Both the position numbers and the translations under genes were made by a program. Below are positions 23,490 to 34,125 of a stretch of 64,000 nt of DNA, piece after piece. The notes under the pieces are model-generated. The model saw only the letters and a program-made list of their open reading frames with translations, was not told the DNA's origin and did not search any database. The DNA is from Austropuccinia psidii (Eukaryota > Basidiomycota > Pucciniomycetes > Pucciniales > Sphaerophragmiaceae). The stretch spans positions 8,241,888-8,305,887 of the forward strand of contig JALGQZ010000014.1 of NCBI GenBank assembly GCA_023105745.1, read 5' to 3'. Within the stretch, counting starts at the first letter, position 1. Each line of letters opens with the position of its first letter.

Positions 23490-24956
23490 GATGGCTATTT
23501 TAAATTATTTGGGGACAATTGGAAATTATATGATCGGGAGGGGTTAGCTAAACGGAATGAAGACAAAGAGGCGCAGGTGGGGAACTTATATGAGAGGCAG
23601 CAATGGGGTCAAGGGGGGGTGGCCTGTGGTTACGTGCATGGTATTGATGGGGGTGGGCCTCTTGGGCTCATAATTTTCATATCCGATTTGGGGCATATAT
23701 CAAGGCAAGGTGGCCAAAATGTGGGTGCACCGATATGACTGCTTGATCTGCAGCAAGGTACAAAACCCTTGGTGGAACAAGGTTGACATTAGCATATCCG
23801 AAATTGGGGAGGTTGTAGCAACTTATTGTGGAGGGCATATTAGAGGCATGCAGTCATGTTCGCTGGTGTGACAGCAAACATGGATGCATATCTTCCCCAG
23901 GTTAATTGTCGCACAGGTACCTACTGGGAAATGTTGGCCGTTTCAAAGGGCAATCTCACTGTTGGGATGTTTGTGTGTGGGCAGGTGAGATATGTTCGGT
24001 GGCATGCCACCAAACATGACTTTGGTTTTGCCTGAAGTATTTTGCTGACTGATGCCTACTGGGCTTCCAGGGGGGAATGTGTGGGATGATCAAAGTGAGC
24101 GCCAGCCACGAGGCATGATCCACATATACATTAACCCCTATTGCGTTTGAGGCGGCTACCAATCCCCCGAGATTGGGATCACGGTCTTTGCCTCACGCGT
24201 GTACAAAACTCCGGAGAAAGAGGCCACAAGCGCAAGGGAATTTGCGGCTGCAAGCCAGGCCCCACAGCTTGTGTGGGGCGCGTGAGAACGTGCAGAAAAT
24301 GACCCGCGGTGGGAGATACCCACGCAAACATAGGCTGGGATTATTCTAATGTGGATGAGGCTGAAGCAAATCCACACTGATTGGCCTCAGGTTTCCACGC
24401 ACAAGCAGGTGAGCGTCTGCAGTCAAGCTGACCACCCAACCAAGAAACTAGCCGGTCGGAACACTGGCAGTAAAATGTCTTCCAGGCGTGTGAAAGTTAC
24501 CTGTGTATGACCCGTTGGGGGTGCATATGCAAGCGTGTGGCTGCCCGACAATGAGAACGCGGGATGAACAAGCAGGGCCAGTCATTGTTTGCCCCAACAA
24601 TGGCACCGGATGGAATCCAATGTTTGCGTATGACCCAAATAAACAGTCATCCCACTATGACCCACTTACATTAACTTGGATTACATGCGCATCTGTGCCG
24701 TAGTTAGGCAGAGCTGTCCAACAAGGTGCATCAAAGGGATGCAGTTGAGATATATGACTCAATGGCCTGATGTGATTGCATGTTACATTGTTGAACAGCT
24801 TTTGCTTTGCCCCACAGCATACATTTACACAGGTGTACTGCGTACTACAGTGTTGGCTGTACAGATCAGGAAGGTGTAATACTACTTGAGCTTGCATGCA
24901 TATAGCGAATGTGCATGCACCTTCCGATCGTTTGCATATACGTAGCTCATGTGCCA

Positions 24957-25304
24957 CATGCTCAGCATTGCGTTTCACCCGATTTGCACACGCAAGCTGA
25001 GCATATCATGGTCAAAAGCACCGTGTGAAAGTGCTCAGTAAAGCCATGGAATGAACTATTTTTGCAATAGTTCATTGGAAGGCTCAGTTTGGAGCACTTC
25101 ACCAAAGCGTGTGAAATGCTGCACCTGGCTGAAATGACATCCGATTCAGTGCCAAATGCTCAGATTGTGTGCATACAAAAACGACTGAGCAATGGCTCAG
25201 CATGGTGCATTTGATATTGTTATATCAATAGTTCAATCACTGTGCAATTAAAATGTTCAGCCACTGAGCATTTCAATTATGACCCAAAAGCAAACCTGAG
25301 CAAT
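24957..25304. promoter_or_regulatory. Cluster of TGCTCAG/CTGAGCA heptamers
   Basis: TGCTCAG or its complement CTGAGCA, or one-base variants, occurs at about 24959, 24997, 25035, 25084, 25158, 25187, 25195, 25266 and 25298, sometimes paired head to head as in CTGAGCAATGGCTCAG. Plv1 keeps several of them. They sit midway between two divergent genes, as expected for operator sites of an element-encoded DNA-binding protein; the binding partner is unknown. Confidence 0.5.
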
Positions 25305-25726
25305 GGGTCGAGGCAAGCTCACGCTGTAATCACTTGTCTTACAGCCCCCCCCTTTGTTCAAAGACTATCACCAGGCCATACGGCCGGTGATCTTGCCGCG
25401 GTCACTTGTGACCAAATGCACCGGGTGCATCTCTGCATGGGTCAATTGTGCATTGCACCCACAATGCACATTCAACAAGGGCCTCACGACCACCCTCCTG
25501 GGTGATCGGGTGGCTATTTAAGGAAACAAAGGGGATTTGACTCAGCTTGACAATTCAATAAATAGCAATACTCAGCCAGACCCCCATTGTTCTTCTGCCT
25601 CACGCGAGCATTTCACTTCTCAGTTGCAGCATTTGCTGAGACTCAGCTTCAATTTTGCCCACACGCCTTGAAGCTGAGCCTTTTGCGGGTGCTGCAACTG
25701 CTGAGATTGTCTCAGCTTCACCATGG

Positions 25727-25734
25727 TATAAAAG
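25727..25734 (+). promoter_or_regulatory. TATA box of the Zn2Cys6 gene
   Basis: TATAAAAG lies 385 bases before the ATG at 26119, after a run of CTCAGC sites and before a pyrimidine-rich stretch. TTTTTAG directly before the ATG suggests a leader intron, which would explain the distance. Confidence 0.5.
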
Positions 25735-26118
25735 ACCATCTTCACACGACACGCCCTTCACTTTCTTTCTCACCCGCGTTTGTCCTTCTTGTGCGTATTC
25801 CCCTTGGTCTTCCTGCCTTTTGCACTCCACTAAACCCACTCCCCTTACTTTTGCCTGTTTGTTTCTTCTGCTGATCCTTTCAGAACCTCCCTTCTATCCA
25901 TCTCGTGTGTTACCTCTTTTTTTAACTTTTGTCAACATTATGTACCGATATTAATACTTATTTTTCTTCACGACTCTTTTCCAGACTTTTAAAAACTTCA
26001 GACTAGAGCGTTCTTATTTTGTTTCCGTTTTAAATTTATAATTCATTGTATGTCTTCATTTTTTCTCTTGATTGTTTACTTTGTATGCAGTTACTAACCT
26101 CAACTGTTTTGTTTTTAG

Positions 26119-27470
26119 ATGTCGTGCACTTTATGCACCAAGCAGGGTATCCCCTGCATTCGTTCCTTGATGACGGACGACACTTGTGATGCTTGCTGAC
26201 AAGCACACAAGAAATGTTTGTTTGTTGTCCGCCCATTCCGACCACAAGGCCAGAGGAGTTCCCGCCCAAGACGCCCTCGCGAGGACTCCTTAGTGGTCGA
26301 CAATGATGAAACCATTTCCAAGCGTGAATGGACGCCGGGCCCCCAAACAGGCCAACAGGAACAATTCCGGACAATTAGCCCTGTCCCCTCCAGTATCAAT
26401 TTGTCCACTCCCCCTCCTAGGCCACCATCCGATGGTCACTTCACTCCTTGCCCGGAGCGAAGTGATTATCTGGCCGATGAAGGATGGCGATGGCAAGAGG
26501 ACATTCAAGCTTGGGCTGATTGTCACCATGTCTTGTCACCAATGGGATTCAAACGCCAAAGTAAGTTTTCTTTCTCCTCCTTATCTCATTTCTCTTCACG
26601 CAATAATACTGACTTTTTTCCATTACTCATGGAACAAAACCCCCCAAATCCCCCCCAACATGACTCTCCTGTTCCTAGTTTGCCTCGCGAGCAAACCCCC
26701 CGGCAACCCACTCCAGGCCCAAGTGGCACCCGATGGTCTGAGGAATTATTCCGCGGTAAGCAGCCAAAGTTTCATTTCATTTTGACTTTCACTTTCGAGT
26801 CGAGTGAACTGACTCTTACTCCTTTTTTAGAACCCTCCCGAACCAAAGAGCCACCTATTCCTGGCCTGAGTCCATCGTCCCAACAACCTGAGGACGATAC
26901 GACTCGTGAGCCAGAACCTGAGGTGGCTCCTACGCAATCCACGGAGGAACCTTATGGTAAGTCACCCCTTCTTTCTCTTCGATCCATATCCACTTTTCCT
27001 CATTTTTTCTTTGACCGTCTCCAGATTGTCCCGCCACTCCTCGCTCGATAATCATCATTGACAATATGCCCGTCGGATCCCCCCATCCCCCTTCTTCTTC
27101 ACCGACTCCACCATCTTCCCCTCCTACCCCGGTTCCTTCCCAGGATCTCCCTCCCATTGCCCCCAAGAACCCAACCTCCTCCTCCCCCCCGGTGCCAAGC
27201 TCCTCTCATTCCCATGATGACGCTCGCCAGGAATTCACCGACCTGCGACCGACCCTAATGATTCCTCGAGCCATCGTCCACGAATCGATCAACCGAATCT
27301 TGTTGGAGCATCGTCTCTTGCTCCACATAATTCCTTTTGTGGATGCAACTCATCGAAATGAGATGCACCGGGAATTCCGGGAGGAACTAAACTCCCTCCT
27401 TGGCAAGGCAATGGAGGCTTATCCAAAGGAGGACATCACCGGGATAGTCTCAAGGTTCTTAGAAAAATAA
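26119..27470 (+). pseudogene. Zn2Cys6-cluster DNA-binding protein of Plv2, TGA inside the cluster
   Basis: The first 33 codons have the spacing C-x2-C-x6-C-x9-C-x2-C-x6-C (C3, C6, C13, C23, C26, C33), which matches the Gal4-type Zn2Cys6 binuclear cluster of fungal transcription factors. Codon 27 is TGA (26197-26199), between the fifth and sixth cysteines; the Plv1 copy has CAA there, so an ancestral CGA is likely. Downstream is a Pro/Ser/Thr-rich linker. Introns 26756-26830 and 26957-27024 join in phase; a GTAAGT at 26561 marks a probable earlier intron whose acceptor I could not settle. The C-terminal 70 residues (INRILLEHRLLLHIIPFVDA region) look folded. Likely role: regulation of element genes, inferred from the cluster and the divergent promoter. 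Confidence 0.75.
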
Positions 27471-27894
27471 AATTTAAAAAAAAATGTCTTCTTTCCACTT
27501 TTTATGTCTTGTAATACTTTCTTTTAAATTAATTCTTTGTCTTAAATGATTGTTATGTTCAATTTCTATTATGTTCTTTGTTCACGTAAAAATTATTTAT
27601 TTCCTCCTCAGAGAAAAACCCTGATTGCGTGAGAATTATTTTTGTAAGTGCCCCACCAAAATTTTGAGTGAGTATTTGTTTTTGTGAACCTCTTTTTCCC
27701 AAAATGCGCCAATAGTTGCCATTACCGCCTTCTATATTTTCTTCTTCCATGGTTTAGAGCCATATCCATTCTTAACTGTAAAAAAGCGGGAGCTTCCCGC
27801 ATGTGAGCAATCCACTCCAGATTTGTGAAACATGGCCTTTCCTATGGTCACACACTATTAAGCTTACACATGTATTGAATTGTTTAAATTGTCT

Positions 27895-28480
27895 GGAACC
27901 TTCACAAGCGTAAGGATTGGCGTGTGACTTGTCAGGAGGCTGCACAGGTGTAAGGATTGGCGTGTGAATTGTTGGGAGCCTGCACAGGCATGAGAATTGG
28001 CGTGTGAATTGTCGGGAGCCTGCACAGGCGTAAGAATTTGTCAGCATTTTTGGCAACCTTCCCAAGCGTAAGGATTGGCGTGTGAATTGTTGGAAGCCTG
28101 TACAGGCGTAAGGAATTTTAGCAGTTTTGGGACCCTTCACAAGCATAAGGATTGGCGTGTGAATTGTTGGGAGCCTGCACAGGCGTAAGAATTGGTGTGT
28201 GAATTCTTGGGATCCTGCACAGGCCAAGAAAATTTCAGCATTGTGGGGAGCCTTCACAAGCGTAAGAATTGGCGTGTGAATGGTCGAAAGCCTGTACAGG
28301 CGTAAGGAATTTCTAGCATTTTTGGGAACCTTCACAAGCGTAAGGATTGGCGTGTAAATTTTTGGGAGCCTGAACAGGCCCAAGGATTGGCGTGTGTAGC
28401 GTTGGCACCCCGCATAGGCGTAAGGAACTTTTAGCATTGTCAGAACCTGCACAAGCATGAGGATTCGCGTGTGAAGCATT
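27895..28480. repeat. Minisatellite of about 40-base units, left array
   Basis: About 14 diverged units share the core GCGTAAGGATTGGCGTGTGA followed by a GGAGCCTGCACA-type tail. Some units carry a TTTTAGCATTTT insertion. The array ends just before the palindrome at 28514. A second array with the same GCGTAAGGAT core is at 33346-33800. Confidence 0.75.
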
Positions 28481-28513
28481 GGCATCCTGGAAAATAGCAA
28501 CAAACCAGGACAG

Positions 28514-28539
28514 ATGTACGATGGCATGCCACCGTACAT
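28514..28539. repeat. Palindrome, copy 2
   Basis: Arms ATGTACG and CGTACAT surround the self-complementary centre GGCATGCC. Twelve of thirteen pairs match over 26 bases. It lies between the left minisatellite and the 3' end of the TET-like gene. Confidence 0.75.
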
Positions 28540-28662
28540 AATCCACTTCACCCCTTTTTCATGTCAGACACCCCATCTCCCACACTCGAATCCATCCAAT
28601 CCTGGTGTATATTGTCCTCTGCCTTACCCACCATTACTTACCCAACACATATGCAGATCTCC

Positions 28663-29991
28663 TCATTCTTTGAATTGGCATGAGATTGTATTACCATCCC
28701 TGATTTGATAGCCCGCTCTCTCGGCAATCTCATAATAGCCATGGTTTTTTTGCCGCATTGTTTTTGCTAACCTGCTTGAGCATTGTGCGGACATACCCAC
28801 TAGTGTTGTGCTTTCGTTGTCCTGTGCTGGATCAGTATAGTGAACAAATGTACTACTGGCCCACACTACCTGAATGAGCCCATGACATGCGGATAGATCA
28901 ATCCAAAAATGCTCATTTGGAAAAATCAATTTTCCACCTGTACACCGCTTTGAGGCATCTCTTTGAATTTGGCCGGTCCGCTTATCAGCTTGAAACCACC
29001 ATCCTGAAGCATACTGCGATGCATCCTTATCAACATGAGGTGCGTTTTTGAATCCATTCATGGTGAAAGTGAGTGCGGAAGCAAACTCGCATGCAGCCTG
29101 ATTTGCCGGAATATTGCCTTCATAGTTGACTTGATCAAAAGACGGAACCCCCAATGAGTTGTAGCAATTTTGAATCTAATGAAATAAATTATCCCCAACA
29201 TATCGTAAGGATTGACCTAGAATGCAACCCACAGAGCTAAGATTGGCACCTCGGTTCTGCCATTCATCTTTTGCGTTTTCAATTTTCCCAACACTTCCAT
29301 ACAAACCAAATTGTTCATTCTTTGTGCTGCATTTGCACCACCCAATCGCAAACATAAGTCCCTCAAGTAATGCTCCATTGGTTGCAATCGGGTCGGTGAA
29401 TCTCTTTTCGCAAAATAAGAATTGTGATAATTCATCCCATTGATTGACCTCGACCTCACTCATTGTTGTGAATTGTCGGAATTCAACAAGGGCAATGAGT
29501 AATCCAGTTGAAGAGAAAATTGTCACACAGCCAAAGTGAATGCGTTTGATCTGATTGACATCCACAACCCTCCGAATTTCACTTGGCGTGATATTTGCTG
29601 ATACTGGCATTGATATTTGTGCTGTTGGTCGAGAGTAGGAAAAAAACCTATTCCTTTGGGTTGTTTTGCCCTCATTTGTCTTTTGGGATCTGCTACTATT
29701 CCCAAGTCATTGAGGGACCACTATGTGTTGAAGCACACAAGATATCAGATACTGCCAAGGAGCTTTCTTCGGCACACATCCTTTGACTTGCCTGTTGGAG
29801 CCCACATGACATTGGCACAATCTGAACCGACTAAAGCCAATGTTCTTCCGTGGGGCCCAATGAGGGTGCCACATAAATGTGGAAGCATATATACACTGAG
29901 ATTAAGCAAGCAACTCACACTTTCCTTCCTCAGCCCGACGCTTTCTCGCGAGTTCCTTTTTATGCTCTTTTCCTTTTTTCATGAATGACAT
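28663..29991 (-). pseudogene. TET/JBP-like 2OG-Fe(II) dioxygenase of Plv2, one in-frame TAG
   Basis: The family oxidises 5-methylcytosine or thymine in DNA. The core frame 29610-28663 is open except for TAG at 29176-29178. Counting from the Met at 29154: H40 and D42 (PHVDKD, iron ligands), GWWF at 51-54, CTGGKLIFPNEHFWIDL at 71-87, H105 (WASSTFVHYT, third iron ligand) and R128 (candidate 2-oxoglutarate-binding Arg) are present in the order expected for basidiomycete Tet-like oxygenases. The upstream half (RFTDPIATNGALLEGLMFAIGWCK) matches the usual N-terminal region. A basic first exon (29991 to about 29920, KKGKEHKKELARKRR) ends at a GTGAGT donor; its junction to the core is uncertain. TET/JBP genes are known to travel with fungal DNA transposons (KDZ elements, Iyer and colleagues). 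All catalytic residues survive here. Confidence 0.8.
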
Positions 29992-30568
29992 GCTTTCAGC
30001 AGAAAATGAAATGAAACCGAATGATTACTGATTTATTAATATCACCTAAATTGAATTGCGGTTGATGAATCTTTTTTGATTGTGGCTAAAAAGAAAGATC
30101 ACACCTGACCTTGACAAATTCGCAATCTCAAATACCTGAATCTGAAAATTGCACTGGATAGTGCATTATTCAATTTTACACATTGATGTTCCCATGCAAT
30201 CACTTTCCAATCCAACCATTTGGAATATTGCAAGCACACGCAAATCCAATATGCTTCCTGCTGCGGATCCCTAGCTATCCTAGTCCTCTTGAAAGACACA
30301 GGAACATTTGGCCTATTATGGGCTGGCAGGAAGTGATGAACACGACTTCCCGCAATGCCCCCGCATGTGCTACTTGCGGGCACAACGCCTGACTCAGCTT
30401 GCGTCTTGTCGGAGTCTTTGCAATGATGTACGGAGGTATGCCGCCGTAAAGTTACTATTGGTACTCAGACTGTGGCATCCGGGCAGTAGTAGGATAGGAA
30501 GTCATGATTATTAAATTCATAAATCACTTTGCAAAATTAAATTACAATCTATCTAGTACAAAGCTAAT
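29992..30568. other. Region between TET-like gene and unknown protein 2
   Basis: This contains the third palindrome (30426-30450). A minus-strand frame (30383-30099) might hold an extra upstream exon of the TET-like gene, but I could not connect it. No other signal is visible. Confidence 0.4.
30426..30450. repeat. Palindrome, copy 3
   Basis: ATGTACGG and CCGTAAA flank a GGTATGCC centre. It is a decayed version of the same 24-26 base palindrome as copies 1, 2 and 4. Confidence 0.65.
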
Positions 30569-32804
30569 CTAAAACGGGTCAATCCTGGTTGTGAGTTTAG
30601 CTGACCTGGGTACCATCAAGGTAACCTCATCACTTGAAGCAAGACCGCGTTTCGCCACCCAGGAATCACCAAAGTCTAATACTAAGCATTGTGCAAATTC
30701 AAATCTAAGAGGTACAGTGGGGTTAAAAGACTCTGATGAGAAGAAACTTTTATTCAGTAAATTACATATATACTTATTAGTACGTAGCCACACTGGCTCC
30801 ACTAGATTTTTACCCTCTGAACGTTTTGCGGAAATGTCAATTAGTGATAAAGCCCCTTTAACTGAGCTTGTTCTCCAGTCATCTGAGCATACCATCAAAC
30901 CACGAACCCCCGCCGCACAGAATGCCGCTAATATACCATAGCAAATTCGATTTATTCCGAGATTCTTGTGACACGCCAAAAGATCTTTGATGGCCTCATT
31001 TTTTTTGAGTTCGTGAGTTTGCCTTTGATTCCATTAACTTTGACCTTTGTATGTGCACGTACCATGTTGTACGCAATCATCAAATGGATAACTGTATCCA
31101 TTAGATCCTCCAGGTTCTTGTGTGGCTTTGTGGATATCTCATTGTCAGCCCCGCCACCTTCAATGCTAAGCTGGGTTTCACGTTGCTTTGATTTACTCAA
31201 GCAGGAGGCAAGGTATTCAACTGCTCCCCGTTTGAGTCCAAGAGGATCGGTCGAATTTGATGTTGGTGCAACATATGGTTTGGGTGCAATCACATCGTAT
31301 GAGACTATACTAATGGATTCAAACATAACATTTGCCCAAAAATGTTTAACTGGATTGGCGGGGTAAAGAAGGCTCTGAACCATTTTGAAGAAGGAGTGTT
31401 CAGATTTTGGGAGATTCTCTGGAGGTTTAGCTGATTCCTTCATCAATTTGAGATTCCAAATGTTGTGATCAAAAGACGCTTCTGTTTCGGTTGGCTTAAA
31501 AAAATCTAACCCTGTATATTGCAATTTATATCACCAGTCAACAGCCAATAAACATGTATCATGCACAAAGATAAAACTCACCTGCCATCTCAAGGTCCTC
31601 CAGCCAGGCCGACATTTTAAGCTCTTGGTTACTGATCACCTTAATACCAACAGGCAGGAATGTATGAGCATCTTTTGTTGGTAAATTGTCCCATTGATTT
31701 TTGTAAATACTATTGATATTATCAAGCCCCCTTTTCCATGATTGTTGAGTAATATTGGAATGATAATTCAAAACGCCTGCAAACTCTTCCATGTGGGATA
31801 AAAATATTCCTCAAAAATTAGCAGACGATGACACTTCGGGCTCAGGGTCAGGAACTAGATCAGTCATATCTCGTCCCATTGTATCATGTTTAATTGTTTC
31901 CCTTTCTTGAAAGGCTTGAATATTCCAAGGAGAGGTGGGAGGGGTTGCATCATGCATTGTTTCATTGGGTTTTGGGGGGCTTTCAGTATGTGGAGCTTCA
32001 TCATGGATTGTTTCATTGAGTATTGGGGGGGGTTCAGTATGCAGAGGTTGATTATCAATATGGTCCCCTTCAACATTGATAATTTCATGACCTTGATCGC
32101 GAGAATCATTTGCAGCTTCAAAGGTACAGCGTTTTTTGTTTGTTTTTTTGGTCGCATGTATATTTGGTCTTTTTCCTAATCCTTTGCCTGGAAATCCAAT
32201 TACGACTCGAGATCCTTCAGGTAGAGATTCTCCCACCTCCACACCTGCCCATATATTGTAAGAAGATATTTTTATCAGCTTTGTTTTGAATTAGTAATGG
32301 ACTTACAGTTCAAATCCATTTTGAGCAGGCTCATGGCTTCAGCAATCTTTTGATGCACATAATCAGGAATTTTACTATCATTTTGGATTTTTTCGAGCCT
32401 TGGGATTGTTTGAGCAATGTTGGAGACAAATTGTTCCTTGGATATAATTTCCACCTCCCCACTGAAAATTACATCATCTTGCCCATCATCTTCTGTCGGT
32501 GCACAAGGTTCAACAGTCTTTTCCTTCTCATAGCTTTCAAAATTTGGTTTCTGAGAGCTTGGAGGCTGACCTGAAATAAAGGCTATGACATAATATCAGG
32601 TTTTGGGAGATTAGAAATATTCAAGATGGATGCATACTCACATTCTGGAAGAACTGGTGGATCTTGATTATCTTCATGTGACTGGCTCTCTACTTCAATG
32701 CATAATTCACGACTACTGGCGATATCAGAGATTTCACTTCCACTCTCTGGGGCTGAAGTTGGTCGTTCATTGAATTCAGTTGAATTTCCCGGGGTTTGGG
32801 CCAT
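30569..32804 (-). pseudogene. Plv2 unknown protein 2 (four exons, one TGA and one frameshift)
   Basis: Family not recognised. Exons 32804-32642, 32570-32307, 32244-31582 and 31511-30569 are joined by GT/AG introns of 71, 62 and 70 bases in consistent phase 1. The sum is one base short of 678 codons, agreeing with a single missing base seen near 31000, where the frame passes from the 31524-30952 reading to the 30979-30569 reading. A TGA at 31811-31813 lies in an otherwise continuous frame. The N-terminal third is acidic and Ser/Pro-rich, with short PPP..NET.HDEAPHTE-type repeats. The C-terminal part (DLLACHKNLGINRICYGILAAF onward, with CSDDW) looks like a folded domain. It lies directly upstream of the TET-like gene on the same strand. 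Confidence 0.65.
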
Positions 32805-33302
32805 AGCGGAGGTAGTTTATTAAGAAAATAGATGGTGACAAGTTGATTGATAACTTGTTTGAAAATTTTTGAATAAAAAGATCCAAATTGAAGAAAAAAG
32901 GTGCAAGTAAAATAACTGCATTTCCAAAATGGGATTTGTCGGGAAATTGAAGGAGGCGATGTTTTGCAAATTATTTCATATCATGCAAATGAAATCACTT
33001 CCCTGTGAGACATTGAATAAAGTTGACTAGTGAGAAACCTACTAAAGTCAAATTTTGAACTATTCAACGCTCATGAGGTAAGGACTAAGCAGAGTGTTCC
33101 ATTTGAATCATATGAAATAAAATGGTTTGTCGGCGAAACAGGAGACACAATTCTTGTCTTAAACAGTCCACTTATTAGGTTTTAATTTGTGAGTCTCATG
33201 ATTTAAACCCTAACCACAACATTTTGAATATACTGACCAATTTCCCCTTAGGTCCTGTTGGCAGAGAAGGCCACTCAGCATATTTCGGCGATTGCCTTCA
33301 TT

Positions 33303-33328
33303 GTGTACACCAACAAGCCACCGTACAC
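33303..33328. repeat. Palindrome, copy 4
   Basis: GTGTAC and GTACAC arms with CC...CC and a degenerate centre. It lies just before the right minisatellite, as copy 2 lies beside the left one. Confidence 0.6.
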
Positions 33329-33345
33329 TATGGATGTAGTATGGA

Positions 33346-33800
33346 AGCGTAAGGATAAGTCGTGTCAGGAGCATGTTGAGAGGCCCTCGGCGAGCGTAAG
33401 GATAAGTGGTGTTGGGAGCATGTCGGGAGGGCACCACACAAGCGTAAGGATAAGTGGTGTCGGGAGGGCACTACACAAGCATTAGGATAAGTGGTGTCGG
33501 GAGTGCACTCCGCGAGCGTAAGGATGGTAAGCAGTGTCGGGAGGATGTCGGGAGGGCACTACACAAGTGTAAGGATAATTGGTGTTGGGAGCATCTCGGG
33601 AATGAACTCCACAAGCGTAAGGATGGTAAGCAGTGTTGGGAGGGCACTACACAAGCGTAAGGATAATTGGTGTCGGGAGTGCACTCCGCGAGCGTAATGA
33701 TCGTAAGCAGTGTCGGGAGCATATCGGGAAGGCACTTGAGCGAGCGTAAGGATAAGTGATGTCAGGAGCATGTCGGGAGTGCACCACGTGAGCATAAAGA
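33346..33800. repeat. Minisatellite, right array of Plv2
   Basis: Units of variable length share AGCGTAAGGATAAGTGGTGT and a GTCGGGAG tail, with CACTACACA or ACTCCGCG joints. The core GCGTAAGGAT is shared with the left array in the same orientation, although the flanking unit sequence differs. Confidence 0.7.
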
Positions 33801-34125
33801 TGGTATGGGCGGGGGTGTGAAAGCGTAAGGAGTGGTGAGGAAGGAGATGGGGGGGCAGTGTCGGAGTCTCATCTGGAGGGTGGTGTGGGCTTGTAAGCAT
33901 GCAAAGCATTGGGGCGGATTAGGTGGGGATGCGGAAGCCAATGAGGTGAAATTACCCAAACATTGTGAATAGTGTTGAAATGGGTTTGGGCTTTGAGTGA
34001 CATTCTCATGTGACACATGTGACAATTGACGTTGTCTTGACGCTGACGTGACGTGACCCACTAAATCCAGTGACTATAAAGTGACACTAATGCAACTGAA
34101 GCAAGATTTTATACTGACAGCGGTG

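Larger units (their letters stand above)
23490..26118. other. Divergent promoter region between helicase and Zn2Cys6 genes
   Basis: This long CpG-bearing intergenic region is conserved in order with Plv1. It carries the heptamer cluster at 24957-25304, further CTCAGC/GCTGAG sites at 25540-25720 and a TATA box at 25727. The ORFs in it are not conserved in Plv1. Confidence 0.6.
27471..28662. other. Convergent intergenic region with minisatellite
   Basis: An AT-rich stretch of 300 bases follows the Zn2Cys6 gene, then a minisatellite (27895-28480) and a palindrome (28514-28539). The long minus-strand ORF over the minisatellite (28551-27772) is a repeat shadow. Confidence 0.6.
32805..34125. other. 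Right end region of Plv2
   Basis: AT-rich DNA (32805-33300) is followed by the fourth palindrome, the right minisatellite and subterminal GACGT repeats. No gene is visible; the short ORFs over the minisatellite are repeat shadows. Confidence 0.6.

Noticed and set aside
27895..28480. Possible CRISPR array
   Set aside because: Units are tandem without unique spacers, the genome is eukaryotic and no cas genes are present. The same holds for 55716-59814, where repeats are too diverged.
27772..28551. 259-codon minus-strand ORF with repeated HTPILTLV units
   Set aside because: It coincides exactly with the minisatellite; the repeat period is a property of the DNA and frames drift between units.
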